Assembly (NCBI GenBank): GCA_018873225.1
Contig: JAEILZ010000006.1
Coordinates: 3,720,001-3,784,000 of the forward strand
Direction of reading: 5' to 3'
From: [Phialemoniopsis] sp. UDSM-2020
Lineage: Eukaryota > Ascomycota > Sordariomycetes > Thyridiales > Thyridiaceae
Length of the DNA stretch: 64,000 nucleotides
Shown: positions 20,256 to 31,293 of the stretch, one piece after another
Layout of the letters: every line of letters starts with the position of its first letter
Position numbering within the stretch: the first letter of the stretch is position 1
The notes under the pieces: model-generated
Database searches by the model: none
What the model was told of the DNA's origin: nothing
What the model saw: the letters and a program-made list of their open reading frames with translations, nothing else
Made by a program: the position numbers and the translations under genes

Positions 20256-22011
20256 TCATTCGAAGTCCGGCTTGTACGGCCACCTCTTCAGCAAGAAATG
20301 TCCGATAAAGGAGACAATCGCCGCCAATGAGAACAATGCTGTGTAAGACGCAAATCCTCTGAGATATACAGGAGCGTCCGTCGCCGGGAACAGATACGAT
20401 CCGTAGACTTGTGCCAGCTGGGACATGCCGTTGACAATCCCGAGACTGACAGCTCTGGTCTCTGGATCGACGGGTCCCAGATGACTCGCGGCATAGGATA
20501 GTGCAATCGGGCTGCCGGCCCAAATAGACGAGTTGATGAAGCACAGAAACACATATCGCGGTACGTAGGCCTGTATCCCAGTTGCGAGACCACAGAAGAC
20601 CGCTCCCAGCAAGGTAATCACAAACATGAAGATGCCGCGAAGATGAGGGACCATGTCGGCACAGATCGATACCGGGATAGCGATGACGAGAGCAACGATG
20701 AAGATAGGCGCAGTCATAAACCTGATACCATGTTAGTTTAGGCTCTTGACCCTTTGCTTGACTGCCATTCTCTGTGATGACTTACTGAGCTTTGACGGAT
20801 GTGTACCCAAGACCTTGAACCAGATAGGGGTAAAAGTAGGACAGAGCAGACGACCCCACAAGCTGCATGTAAGGAATCGCAAGGAAGTACAACCTCCAAT
20901 TCGTAACCGCAGAGATGAAAGCTCGGCCATGAGACAGGCCTCCGCCCCCATCTCTTCTCGAGGCTGTGATGTTCTCTTCCTCCAATCGCCGCACGGCCAG
21001 TTCTCGTTCTTCAGGAGTGAGTCTTTTGGATGTCGCAGGATAGTCAAGAAGGCCAAATGGAGCGAATAGAGAGACAGCCACAGTGAGCACGCCTTCGACG
21101 ATAAAGAGCCAACGCCAACCTTCGATGCCTCTCGCGCCGTCAAGGTTGCCACTGATGACTCCGGCTAAGATTCCGCCGAACGCCCCTGCTAGAATTGAGG
21201 CGCTGAGGAAGATGATGAAGCGTTTTGACCTGCTCTCATGTTAGCCCGGTTTTGCTGCTGATGAGTGGCTGTGGGGCGACGAGACATACTGTTCTTCTTT
21301 CTTGTACCAAGAGCTGATCAAGAACATAACACCCGGCTGGCGAAAACTTAGTACATGACCACGACTTTTGGAAAGGCACAGAACATACAGCAAAGCCTGC
21401 CTCGGTTATGCCGAGCAACAGTCGCACAACCCACAGCTGTTTCTTTGTGCGTACGGCAGCGAGACAGGCAGCACAGAGTCCCCAGAGTAACATGATAGAA
21501 GGTATATACAGCGACGGTCGAAGTCGAGAGAGGATCATGCTATGGGACATTGTTAGGTTTTTACTCTCCGAACAGCACTGGCTGGGACGATGGCAAGACT
21601 TACTTCGAAGGAGTGCCCGAAATAACATAACCGACTTGGAAGGTGACCACAGCCAGATAGAAGTCATTGCTTGACAACTTTAGGGTTTTGCCCATGCCAG
21701 CAACATTGGCGTTGCCAAGGTTGGAACGATCCTAAGTAGATCAGTATTTTCGTTGGAGTGAAGTGGCAGTGCGTTTCTCTTACCAAGTAGCTGAAGACCA
21801 GCAAGAGCCAGAGGGTTGGCATCAAGAAAAGATCTATCTTGCGAAGGAGCCTTTTCTCAGCCGCAGCCCTTGTCTCCGGATCCATCTCCTGCACGATGGA
21901 ACTTGGAGCTTGCGGCGTCTCGACATGGACATGCTCCCCCATAGTCTCTTTGAGGTGGGGATCCTGTACATGCTCTTCCATCTTCTCAGATTGTGAATGG
22001 ATGGTGAACAA
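20256..22011 (-). CDS. MFS transporter, anion:cation symporter (allantoate permease) type
   Basis: Six exons: 21784-22011, 21604-21731, 21389-21539, 21290-21336, 20786-21229 and 20256-20721. They give 487 aa. The N-terminal cytosolic part ends in AEKRLLRKIDLFLMPTLWLL, followed by DRSNLGNANVAGM, the fingerprint of the Dal5/Tna1-like family that carries carboxylates, nicotinate, allantoate and similar anions. Further hydrophobic segments follow, including LLLGITEAGFAPGVMFLISSW, and about 12 are expected. The substrate is probably the acid or conjugate degraded by the cluster. The start may be 22011 or the in-frame ATG at 21981. Its promoter holds an exact TCGGCGCCGA. Confidence 0.9.
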
Positions 22012-22479
22012 AGTTCTATGATTGACAAGGTATTCTGTCGGAATGGATATGGCAGCTCAAAAGGCTCGAGTTGAGCTGGCCGTTATCACGATAATCGCAC
22101 GGAAGTGATGGCGGTTGTGGAGCAGTTATTAATGCTCTGCTTAATCTCGGGTTTCCCTTCGGACTCTGTTAAAGTCGGCGCCGATGGAGGCGTTACTTAG
22201 TTCAGACTAAAGCTCCAAACACCTTGGCGAATCTCCCATTCCACGACCCCGCACAGCGCACAGCAGTACTGAGAGCAATTCTACGAATGAGTGATGCAAA
22301 TTGTGAGACTTTTTTACTTCTGCGCGCCCGCAGAAAATTATGAACGCCGTGCCTGCTCATGAGTGCAAGTATGAGACTCTATGAATGTAGGCAGAGCTTG
22401 AAGTTCCAAACGAAGACCACATATGCAGCCTCGGACGCGAGAAATCTTGGCCAAGATGTGTAGGCGAGTTTCAAAGTTC
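22012..22479. promoter_or_regulatory. promoter region of the cluster MFS transporter
   Basis: A 468-bp gap carrying the exact palindrome TCGGCGCCGA at 22175. The part near 22250-22400 is AT-rich, with no further feature. Confidence 0.5.
22175..22184. promoter_or_regulatory. palindrome TCGGCGCCGA
   Basis: An exact and fully self-complementary copy of the cluster motif, 164 bp upstream of the MFS transporter start. Confidence 0.65.
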
Positions 22480-24336
22480 TCACAAGCGCGACACATCACT
22501 TCGCCGAGCGAGCTCCCGTAATTCCCGCTTTAGCACCTTCCCGCCACCATTCCGGGGAAGCGAGCTTAGGAAGCGCACCCCTCCGGTCAGTCGCTTGTAA
22601 CTCGACAACTTAGTAGCTAGATATTGGACCAGTTCGTTCTCAGTGACCTTTCCTTCGTTTGACCGCACCACATATGCTCGCGGGCACTCTATGCCCTCTC
22701 CTGTAGTGACGCCGATCACAGCAGCCTCGGCGACTCCCGCGTGGCCCATCAGAACGCTCTCCAGCTCAGCCGGCGCTACTTGGAAACCTCTGACCTTGAT
22801 GAGCTCCTATTTCGGCAAATTCAATCAGTTTGAAGCATGCAAGGTAACTTTTCGGAGCCAAGCTACATACCTTCTTTCGGTCGAGAATGTAAAACTTGTT
22901 TGTCTTTTCTTCCAGATACACCACATCTCCGGTCAACAAGAAGCCGTCGCGGTCGAAAGCGTCTTTGGTCGCCATCTCGTTTTGGTAGTATCCCTTGAAT
23001 ACAGTCGGACCACGGAGGAGAAGTTCGCCAGGCTTGCCGTATGATCTCACTTCATTTCCTTCTTCATCAATGAGTCTAACGATGATTAGTACTGGGGTTT
23101 AGACCACACTTGGGAATTGATGACTTTTACTTTGCCTCGGTATTTGGAACAAGCATCCCAATGCTCTTTGTTCGGTCATCTTCCGGGTAGAAGGTCTTTA
23201 ATATGACTCCTGTGAGTTCCGTCATGCCATATGCATTATTCCAGGGACATGACTGGGGAATGATTTCTCGCCAGCGCTTCTGCAACTCAGGGCCCACCGG
23301 AGCCGAGCCGCATATCCCGTATCGGAGTGTCGAAAGCATACTCTTCTTCTCGGCCACTGGCATGTTGACGCCTAACACGTTGATCATCATTGCGGGCGCC
23401 ATGCCGGCGTCTGTGATTTGAAAGCGGTGTATGTACTCGATGACCCGCTTGGGGTCGAATCTGGATGGGATGTACGTCGTCCATCCTGCTCTGAGAGGCG
23501 TCATGTGGGACCACAGCAAAGAAGCCAGGTGAAACATCGGCCAAAGCATGATCTGTCGGACCTGATAGTCATGCTTCTCGATGCCATTGATGAGCATCTC
23601 CGCTGCGACGAGGTTATGGTGAGTGATCATAGCGAGTTTGGGTGGTCCGCTTGTTCCGCTGGTCGGATATAAGCACGCGGTTGTGCTCTTGGCTGTGTTC
23701 TCGTCATCAAAAGCGGCCCATTCGCTCGTCCCATGACACAGCAGGCTGGTCCACGACTGTACATCCTGGGTCTTGTTTGACAGACTCGTGATTGAAAAGA
23801 TGCATCGGTTTTCAATGCCGCATTTCGCGGCAATACGACGACCGGCTGGGAGCAGATCCGGCAGGCAGAAGAGGTATTTCGAAGTGGAGTTTCTAAGATG
23901 CCTTGTCGTCTCATCCTGTGAAAGACCCGGATTCATGCCTGTCCATACTCCACCAGCAGCTACAATCCCTAAGCAAATTATCGGGTAATAGATCTTGTTG
24001 TTTGTCAGAAGCGAACTCCACCTAAGGTCGGGGTATGGCTCACACTATTGCTCGAATAAAGGCATATCACATCCCCTTGTTGTATGCCGGACACTTTCAA
24101 TCCTTTAGCTAGTTTTTTGACTAAGCTTCGGGCTTCCCGTTTGGACAGGCGCTCTCTTTCGGGGTCCTCAGGATTGATGAAAATCTGGACGATGTAAGCA
24201 GACTGCCCATGCGACGCCGGTCCGATAAAATAATACGCACGGGCTCATCAGAGTCTTGAGACTTATCATGTCCAAAGACGTAGCTGAGAAAATCCGAGTT
24301 CGGTATGGAGGTTGGAGGGAGTGACGAGGCAAACAT
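22480..24336 (-). CDS. second acyl-CoA ligase (4CL-like), peroxisomal
   Basis: Five exons: 24241-24336, 24044-24184, 23131-23993, 22871-23075 and 22480-22806. They give 543 aa. ANL motifs: LYPTSGTSGPPKLAMITHHN (P-loop), CGSAPVGPELQ, NNAYGMTELTGV, FLLTGDVVYLEE, DRKKELIKVRGFQVAPAELE and a C-terminal catalytic lysine in PRNGGGKVLKREL. The residues before that lysine are unusual, NGGG replacing the common TxSGK. It ends in SRL, a canonical PTS1. It is clearly distinct from the ligase at 11.3 kb, so the pathway either activates two acids or uses them at two steps. Its promoter has an exact TCGGTGCCGA 222 bp upstream. Confidence 0.92.
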
Positions 24337-25178
24337 GGCTAGTGCAATATGACGTGGACGCGGACGTTTATTAGCAGTAACGACATAGATATCATGTAAT
24401 TTGGCTTAGCAAGTCACGACGCATAGATGTATGACAGCCCTAGACGAAAGTCGCAGCCTCGGACATGACAGTAGCGCATGATTGCATCCTTGGCAAGCTT
24501 CAAGACACATCAATGCGCCTACCGAGCTGCTCGGCCATTAATCCGAGCTGCCACACATCGGTGCCGAGACCAATCGTGGGGCTCCATTGATGACCACACG
24601 GGAGGGGATACGGCAGCCTCTTAATGTAAGCCGAGGAACCGATCATGCATTGATACTCTTTTGAATATCCCAAGGTCCGTCTCTTGGAGTTGGATATGGC
24701 AGAGACGACTCACGATGCACTTTTAGTGGAGATCAGTCGGCCTAATTGGCGCCCCGACGTACCTGGTTCAGGCTTAGGATTCCAGGCACGGACTGATTTA
24801 AGTGGAGTCGTGGCAACAGGCATCACGACACTCCGTTCGGCCATCTCACGGAAGAAAGTCGAAGGTCACTGGATTTGCTTGAATGGGACATCAAATGCAA
24901 TGACTATCTGGGCCGGAAAGCTCCTATACGATCGGGCGATCACGATCGGGAGATTAGTGCGGTTCTGTTGAATCCCCGGTGTCACTCTCCCGCGCCGGCT
25001 CCGTCGGCGGAAGCCAGATCCGGGGTTACGTGATGTCACGAAAGAGCCAGCCGACTCCGTATCTGGCACCATCTATGTAATCCTCATATAAATCAAAGAT
25101 GATATAATAGTATCAAATTCACTTGCTTCGAAATGCGTGCTGAAAGGAGCAGAGGATTTGTTCGTCCGAAGTATCAAC
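24337..25178. promoter_or_regulatory. divergent promoter between acyl-CoA ligase and secretory lipase
   Basis: This 842-bp region holds TCGGTGCCGA at 24558-24567, a CCGAGG hexamer at 24631-24636 and a TATA-like CATATAAAT about 90 bp before the lipase start. A plus-strand frame at 24684-24971 has no recognisable domain and is not annotated. Confidence 0.5.
24558..24567. promoter_or_regulatory. palindrome TCGGTGCCGA
   Basis: An exact copy of the cluster motif, 222 bp upstream of the second acyl-CoA ligase and 611 bp upstream of the lipase gene. Confidence 0.6.
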
Positions 25179-26672
25179 ATGCATCATTATCGTTTTGGAC
25201 CACTTGTCGTTGCTGTTGCGTTTCTTCAGCAGGCGCCAAATCAGGCAAATGCGCAGTTGAGCCCAGTGGCCCTTATGAACACCACTTTCAACTCGTCCTT
25301 CTCTGTTCCGCCGTCACTTGTACAGCAGGCGAATCTTTCGAGATCACTCACTGAGAATATCAACACCATCATCAACTTTGACCGTTCCCAACTTGCCAAC
25401 GGCGGACCGAGACAGGACGACTTTTACACACTCCTTCCTTTAAATGGAAGCGTAGGATGTGTCAAGCCTGGACAGGTGTTGAAGGTCCAGGATATCACGG
25501 ACACAGCCCCTTTTGCCATTGCTCCAGGAAGCAGCCTCAGCAGGATCCTCTACACATCCGAGACTCTGAACGGGACAATAGTGCCCGCCAGTGCCTTCGT
25601 GCTTTGGCCGTTTGTACCACGCTACTCGTCACTGAACGATACATCTTCAACGAGTAAGGGTGCGCCAGCTGTGCTCTGGACTCACGGGACTTCGGGCTAC
25701 TTCGTCGACGCGGCGCCCTCGGCGGATCGTGGCCTGTATTACAGCGACGTGATGCCACTTGACCTGGTACAGGCTGGCTTCGCAGTTGTCGCCCCCGACT
25801 ACGCTGGTCTCGGCATAGATCAGTCCTGGGATGGCAGCGATGTGCTCCATCAATACTTCGCTATGCCGTCTGGAGGGAGGGATGCATTGTTCTCCATGAT
25901 GGCCGCGCAGTATTCATTCGGTGAACGTCTGAGTGGAGAGTACGCCATCATGGGCCACAGCCAGGGTGGCGGTGTTTCCTGGAGCGCCGCAGAGCTCCTG
26001 GCCTCTAAGAGGTTCGCCACTCTCTCTCGAGGATACGTCGGCACGGTTGCCTTTGCTCCCATCACCGACACCCTTTCGGGCCCGTCCTTCTCCGCCTTTG
26101 CCATCAGTCTGAGCCTCAACAGCATATTCCCGGACTTCAACATCGAGGACTGGCTCACGCCGCTGGGTGCTGCCAGAGCAGACCTCCTCCGCCGGGTCCG
26201 GGGTACGCACAAGGTCGCACAGCAGCTTGTCTACTCCGAGCCAGAAGAGACCATCCTCGAACCCGACTGGCGCAGCCGGACCTATCATGCGGAAGCTTTC
26301 CGCGAGATCACCAGTGTGGGAGCAAGACCGATCAAGGGTCCCTTGCTGGTAGTCCAGGGTAACATAGACCCGTTCGCAAACCTGACCATCAACACCAAAG
26401 CTGTGGCTGACACCTGTGCCGTTCCTTCGCAAGACCCGGTCGAGTATTTGGTTGTGGATGGCCAGCTACACACTCCGATCATATCCACTGTGCGTCATGT
26501 GTGGATGCGATGGCTGGACGAGAGGTTCGCGAGGCAGCCGCTGGAGCAGCCATGTCGGACAACACGCGTCAGCGGCTGGCTAGGGACAGATAGATACCAG
26601 CAGACCAGCAACTGGTACCCTCAGTGGGCAGGAGCTCCGGAGTATCAGTATCAAAATGGCGGTGCCATCTGA
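25179..26672 (+). CDS. secreted alpha/beta-hydrolase, secretory lipase (LIP) family
   Basis: A single exon of 497 codons. I chose ATG 25179 because it opens a signal peptide (MHHYRFGPLVVAVAFLQQ, cleavage probably near ANA|QLS). The frame runs further upstream but without another ATG. The nucleophile elbow is GHSQGGG and the probable catalytic His is in VDGQLHTP, with an Asp in VVQGNIDPF. WTHGT probably forms the oxyanion region. Many NxS/T sites fit an extracellular enzyme. Family members hydrolyse lipids or other esters outside the cell. Divergence from the peroxisomal ligase suggests it could release the acid that the cluster then consumes; this is inference. Confidence 0.85.
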   Translation: MHHYRFGPLVVAVAFLQQAPNQANAQLSPVALMNTTFNSSFSVPPSLVQQANLSRSLTENINTIINFDRSQLANGGPRQDDFYTLLPLNGSVGCVKPGQVLKVQDITDTAPFAIAPGSSLSRILYTSETLNGTIVPASAFVLWPFVPRYSSLNDTSSTSKGAPAVLWTHGTSGYFVDAAPSADRGLYYSDVMPLDLVQAGFAVVAPDYAGLGIDQSWDGSDVLHQYFAMPSGGRDALFSMMAAQYSFGERLSGEYAIMGHSQGGGVSWSAAELLASKRFATLSRGYVGTVAFAPITDTLSGPSFSAFAISLSLNSIFPDFNIEDWLTPLGAARADLLRRVRGTHKVAQQLVYSEPEETILEPDWRSRTYHAEAFREITSVGARPIKGPLLVVQGNIDPFANLTINTKAVADTCAVPSQDPVEYLVVDGQLHTPIISTVRHVWMRWLDERFARQPLEQPCRTTRVSGWLGTDRYQQTSNWYPQWAGAPEYQYQNGGAI

Positions 26673-26868
26673 CAGTCTGTAGCGGTGGGTTGAATCGTTT
26701 GTATGCCTGGGGATGCGTAGGGCTTCCCAGATAGAACCAGGGAGCAAAGGCAGCTTGTGTGTACAATGTTGGAGTGTGACAACAAATATCCATAAAGAAA
26801 AGGATATACCTAAGCTTTCTCAATGTCGCTATGCAGCGTGAGAGTGTGTGTATTGTTGAGATGTCTCA

Positions 26869-28504
26869 TCAGTGCAGGGGCGCCAGTCGCTGCCCTCCCC
26901 ATCGCCTGCAAAACATTCCGTCCAGCGTTGTGCAAGCATCAATATCACTCAGTACCTCGCCATCGTTCTTTTCACAATGGCGTTGCATGTGACCCACTGC
27001 AGATCGCATAGTGTAGGCACAGCAAAGAGGGAGGCTCTCAGGCGTGCGGTGTAGTATGTGGTCATGCGCCACTACGCCCACCATCCTTGACGCGGAAGCT
27101 AATGCAGCCTTCGACTCCGCGACGAGATCTAATAATTTCTTCGTATCTATTCTTTCGGCGTCTGATAGTTCGGCGAGGATATACTCGTGAAGCAAGAAAA
27201 GTGCCCTGTATCCATTCAGCTTTTGGCGGCTTTCTGTTTCGTTTAAAATGCTCAGATGCGTACCTGAATGCAACCGAGAGAGCGCTGCAATAGCGGTCCC
27301 TCTCACCAAGTTCCATCATCGAAGAAATGAACACAAGCAATTGACGATCTAGCCATTTGAGCTTCCCAACTTTCGATTCTGTATCCAACGAGCTATCGAC
27401 AATATGTTGAACTTGACTGAGAAAGAGGTTCGCTGTCTCCTGGCTTTTCGAAGGCGATACCGCTGCAAGACCGATGTTCAAAATCAAGGATGAAGGTGGA
27501 ATATATTCATTCGTAAGGCGCGGCTCGAGGCCCAGAGGGCAAGCATTGGTTCCATTTCGAAGACTGTCATTCATTGCTGAAGGGACCGGCAGGGACTTTG
27601 CAACATCCAACCGGCTTTGACTGCGATATATTTCTGAGGTGATAAGACTTCGCTTCTGTCAGCAACTACCAGAGGTCGTGTCTTTCGCGTGTGTAAAGTG
27701 TTACCTCTTCAGATCGACAATAACCTGCCTGAGTCGTTGATTCTCGCTCGACGATCGACATGAACCTTCGCCCACTCCATTGCCAAGCTCTAGAACCTCA
27801 GAAATACTTTGACAAGCCCCAATGGAGACATATGCCGCGTCCAAACGCCCCGTGGCATATTCAAACGCACAAACAATCGTGGAAGCTTGTAGGATAGCCA
27901 GTGAACTCCCTAGCATACCTTGTGCCTGAGCCAAGAGCCCCTTGATAGAATAATACAGCACATCTACATCAGAAGCTGGGGCACACGATGAGATTGAGGT
28001 ATGTGAGATGACGAGACAGACAGACACCAGCAGCAGCAAGCACTCGGCAGTTGCAACCCCTGGCACGCCGTCAAGTCTTGTCGCGGCCGCAACGAGGCGG
28101 TCAGGACTCACGACTGGCAACGTGTCGTAAATGTAATTCGAGAAGTGCTGTATAGTCCAGTCGACGGAGATGCACCTTGCTGCGAGAGTAGAGTGGAAAA
28201 GCCCAGAAAGGCTGCCTTCGAGAGATTCGGGAGGGCTGATCAGGAGTGGTAGATCAAGCGCTCGTGATGGTCGTAGATTCTGAACAGAGCTGCCGGCGTT
28301 GTCCGGTGGAACGTACACAATCCAAGGCTGTTTCTCTTCCTTTCCACTACCGCTAGGAGACTCCGAGGTGCTGGCGTCGTATTGGCAATCCAACCCCTTT
28401 CGGAAGCAATAGCCGCATGTCGGGACACCCTTGTCGCACGCCTTTTTGCGAGCCTTACAGGCTCCACAGACTCGATTGGCGCGCGAGAAACAGGCTGAGC
28501 TCAT
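26869..28504 (-). CDS. Zn2Cys6 transcription factor
   Basis: Three exons: 27705-28504, 27264-27647 and 26869-27205. They give 506 aa. The zinc cluster is close to the N-terminus with Cys 13, 16, 23, 30, 33 and 40 (RVCGACKARKKAC..PTCGYC). The rest is a moderately conserved regulator body without a clear middle homology domain. This layout is common for small cluster-specific regulators, including aflatoxin-AflR-like ones. The acceptor of intron 1 (27648) was chosen to restore frame and is the least certain boundary. It is divergent from an MFS drug-type transporter, which is its most likely target. Confidence 0.82.
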
Positions 28505-28845
28505 GTCGGCATCTCGCGACCATCTCGCGGTGAAGTTTGGAGAAGGATGGTCTCGGATGGTTCGGTATGTCGGGGGTTCGTAAATTGAGGTAAAAGATGA
28601 TGGAACGTGAGAGCGATTCAGCCCTGGGACCCCACACAACCGCCGTGATTAGTTTGGCGTTGGGACTAATCCATAAATGATTAGCGGCGGCCGACACCTC
28701 TAATAGCAAGCTTCTCGGTCTCTGATTGGACAGGAGCTCAGTCTGGGGACCGACCGAGGGCGTCGACTGGGAACGTTGTGTCATAAGGGACCGCTTCCCA
28801 CGAAATTCGCAGAAACGATGTCGTGTGTCATTTCATCGTTCACTC
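28505..28845. other. divergent promoter between regulator and MFS transporter
   Basis: 341 bp. It includes AGCGGCGGCCGAC near 28684 and several CGG/CCG triplets that could bind a zinc-cluster protein. It has no copy of TCGGNNCCGA. Confidence 0.45.
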
Positions 28846-30656
28846 ATGTCAAATCAAACAACAGACCAAATGACTATCAACGATTCTTTGACTTCGCATT
28901 GTCGAGGCGGGCTCTCGCAGGAAACTGTAGAGGTACCATTGCAACAAACTGCCCAGCACGAACAAAACGCTCGAACCGGCAATGGTAAATTCGCCATGGC
29001 TTGCTCCGAGCTTGATGACCCGGAGAATTCTAAGTCATTCAGAAAGCGTTTCAAGATTTGGGTCACGCTACAGCTGGGCCTGCTCGCTCTGACCGGCTCA
29101 GTAGGCTCATCCATCATGACACCTGCAGAACCCCAGCTCTCGGCCTACTTGAGCATCAGCAAGGAGATGACGGTGTTGACTTTGTCGCTCTTCATTCTCG
29201 GTACGCTACTATCCCCCAGGCTTTCTGATGTAACATCAAAAACAACATTAACGTGTTTCTCTTGCACAGGATATGCCCTTGGACCAATATTATGGGCACC
29301 GATTAGCGAGCTATACGGGCGGCGGTGGTCCATCCTGCCGGGTACATTCATACTAGGGGTCTTGAGCATCGGGACTGCAAGATGCCAGACTTTTGCCGGG
29401 GTTCTCATCACTCGCTTCTTGGGTGGAGTGTTCGGATCTGCTCCCATAAGCAATGCAACTGCCGCCTTGGCAGATATCTACTCCCCAAGCGAAAGAGGAG
29501 TTCCAATGGCGGTTCTTGCTTTGTGCATCGTTGGTGGTCCAACGATTGGACCGATCATTGGTGCCGCGCTTGCGTTCAACCCGCATCTTGGATGGCGATG
29601 TATGTGTTCCGGTCTGCCGTCTAACTCTCACTACACCATCAAAACTAAATGATATAACTAGGGACAGAATATTTCGAGGCAATGTTCGCGTTTTCTGTGT
29701 TTCTCGTAGCGTTCTTCGCCTTACCGGAGACCTATATGCCGGTGCTGCTTCAGCGGAAGGCTGAGATAATGTCGCAGAGGACTGGTGATGCAACTCGTCC
29801 ACGTCTCGAAAAGCCCACTATCACGTTGAACGTTATATTCACCAAACATCTGAGCAGGCCATTACGGTATGTCTTTTGATACCCCTATGCAAACTCAAAC
29901 GTTCGCTAACGTACATGCCAGCATGTTGTTCACGGAGCCCATCATGATGTGCATCTCAACATACGCTTCCTTTGTCTATGGCCTTCTCTTCTTAACACTC
30001 GAAGTATTTCCAATTGTCTTTCGGGAACAGCGGGGATGGGGACCGGTAGTAGCCACCTTACCGTTCCTAGGGATCTTTGTCGGGGTAGTCGCCGCCTTGG
30101 TTGTCAATATTGCCAACCAGCCATTTTACGCCCGAGCAGTCAAACAGAATAACGGCCAGGCAGTTCCAGAGGCTCGGCTACCGCCTATGATTATCGGAGG
30201 TAGTATGTTCACGACAGGGATATTCTGGTTCGGATGGACGGCAGCCCCAGTCTATCCGTGGCCGCTTCCCGTTGTTGCAGCTGGTGAGTTGAACCCGATG
30301 CAGGAATATTCCCACCATACTAGAAGCGCCATGGACTGAACGTGAATGCAAAAGGGTTCATCGGTGCAGGTTTCAACATTGTGTTCCAGCAGTGCGTCAA
30401 CTTCCTGGTCGACGTCTATGGGCCCTATGCGGCCAGTGCTGTTTCTGCCAATAACATGCTCCGTTGTATAGTGGCCTGTGGACTGCCTTTGGCAGGGCGA
30501 CCAATGTTCTTGGGAATGGGTGTTGGCCCAGCTTCTAGTCTACTTGGAGGTATTTCTTGCTTGGCACTGCCAGTTCCCTGGTTTTTCATGAGATACGGCA
30601 AGAAGCTACGAGCATCGTCGAGCTTTGCAACAGAGTTAGAAAAGCAAGGTAGTTAG
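28846..30656 (+). CDS. MFS transporter, DHA1 drug:proton antiporter type
   Basis: Five exons: 28846-29200, 29270-29599, 29662-29866, 29922-30283 and 30355-30656. They give 517 aa. A hydrophilic N-terminus of about 75 residues precedes the membrane part. Family motifs are GYALGPILWAPISELYGRRW (motif A region), RFLGGVFGSAPISNATAALA and GGPTIGPIIGAALA (motif C), with VFREQRGWGPVVATLPFLG in the second half. This matches the polyamine/multidrug DHA1 group (Flr1/Tpo-like) of the plasma membrane. It exports toxic compounds or a metabolite; the substrate is unknown. Divergent with a Zn2Cys6 regulator, a common arrangement for drug-efflux control. Confidence 0.9.
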
Positions 30657-31293
30657 TTGGGCAAAATGTATCAAGTGGTAAAAATGAGTATTAGTGCAGG
30701 CATTGGAATAGAGAGACCTTATATTTCAGCGTCAAGATATAGGAGGCGGGCAAAAGACCACGAGAATGTTGAATACACTAGGAAGCTCACATCTGACGTA
30801 GACATCTGCAATGAGCTATCTAAACATACGTTATTAGCGGCCATCTCTGCAAGACGAGAACAAGGAAAAGCCACCCAATAGCTTTTTCCCGAGACCAACA
30901 GGTAAGCTACTGCTGACAGGGGAGGTTGACCAGAGTATATGTTGGTTGTCGAGAGTGTCCAGTGCCCGAAGGTCATTTGCTGGATAAAGGTGCCCTAAAA
31001 GCCGGGTAATTAGCCACCCAAACTGACAAGGCGAAGCGACCAACAACTAACCCCTGATTATTGGAGTGGACTGGCGGTATATATATGCCCTAACTTGTCT
31101 CGCGTCCAATGTCCAATGTCACTCCTGATAATGTCAGCGTACAGGCGGCTTCCGCAAATTCGATACCGGTCGTACGGTTTTCTTGCGTCTACGGTCAACA
31201 TTTTCAATTTGCCAACGAAACTCAACATTCTTTATTGCATATCATTCGGCCCAGGCCTCCAGCAGAAACCGTGAGAGCATTTCCGAGTGCAAA
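30657..31293. other. intergenic region, 637 bp
   Basis: It lies downstream of the MFS gene and upstream of the broken hypothetical gene. It contains TAACCCCTGAT at 31048-31058, an 11-mer repeated in two other intergenic regions of this window. Confidence 0.5.
31048..31058. promoter_or_regulatory. TAACCCCTGAT element, copy 1
   Basis: First of three identical 11-mers, the others at 38797 and 43306, all intergenic. The complement reads ATCAGGGGTTA. The binding protein is unknown. Confidence 0.35.

Noticed and set aside
24684..24971. Plus-strand frame of 95 codons in the ligase/lipase promoter
   Set aside because: No family resemblance and no splice continuation. It lies in a regulatory region with the cluster motif.
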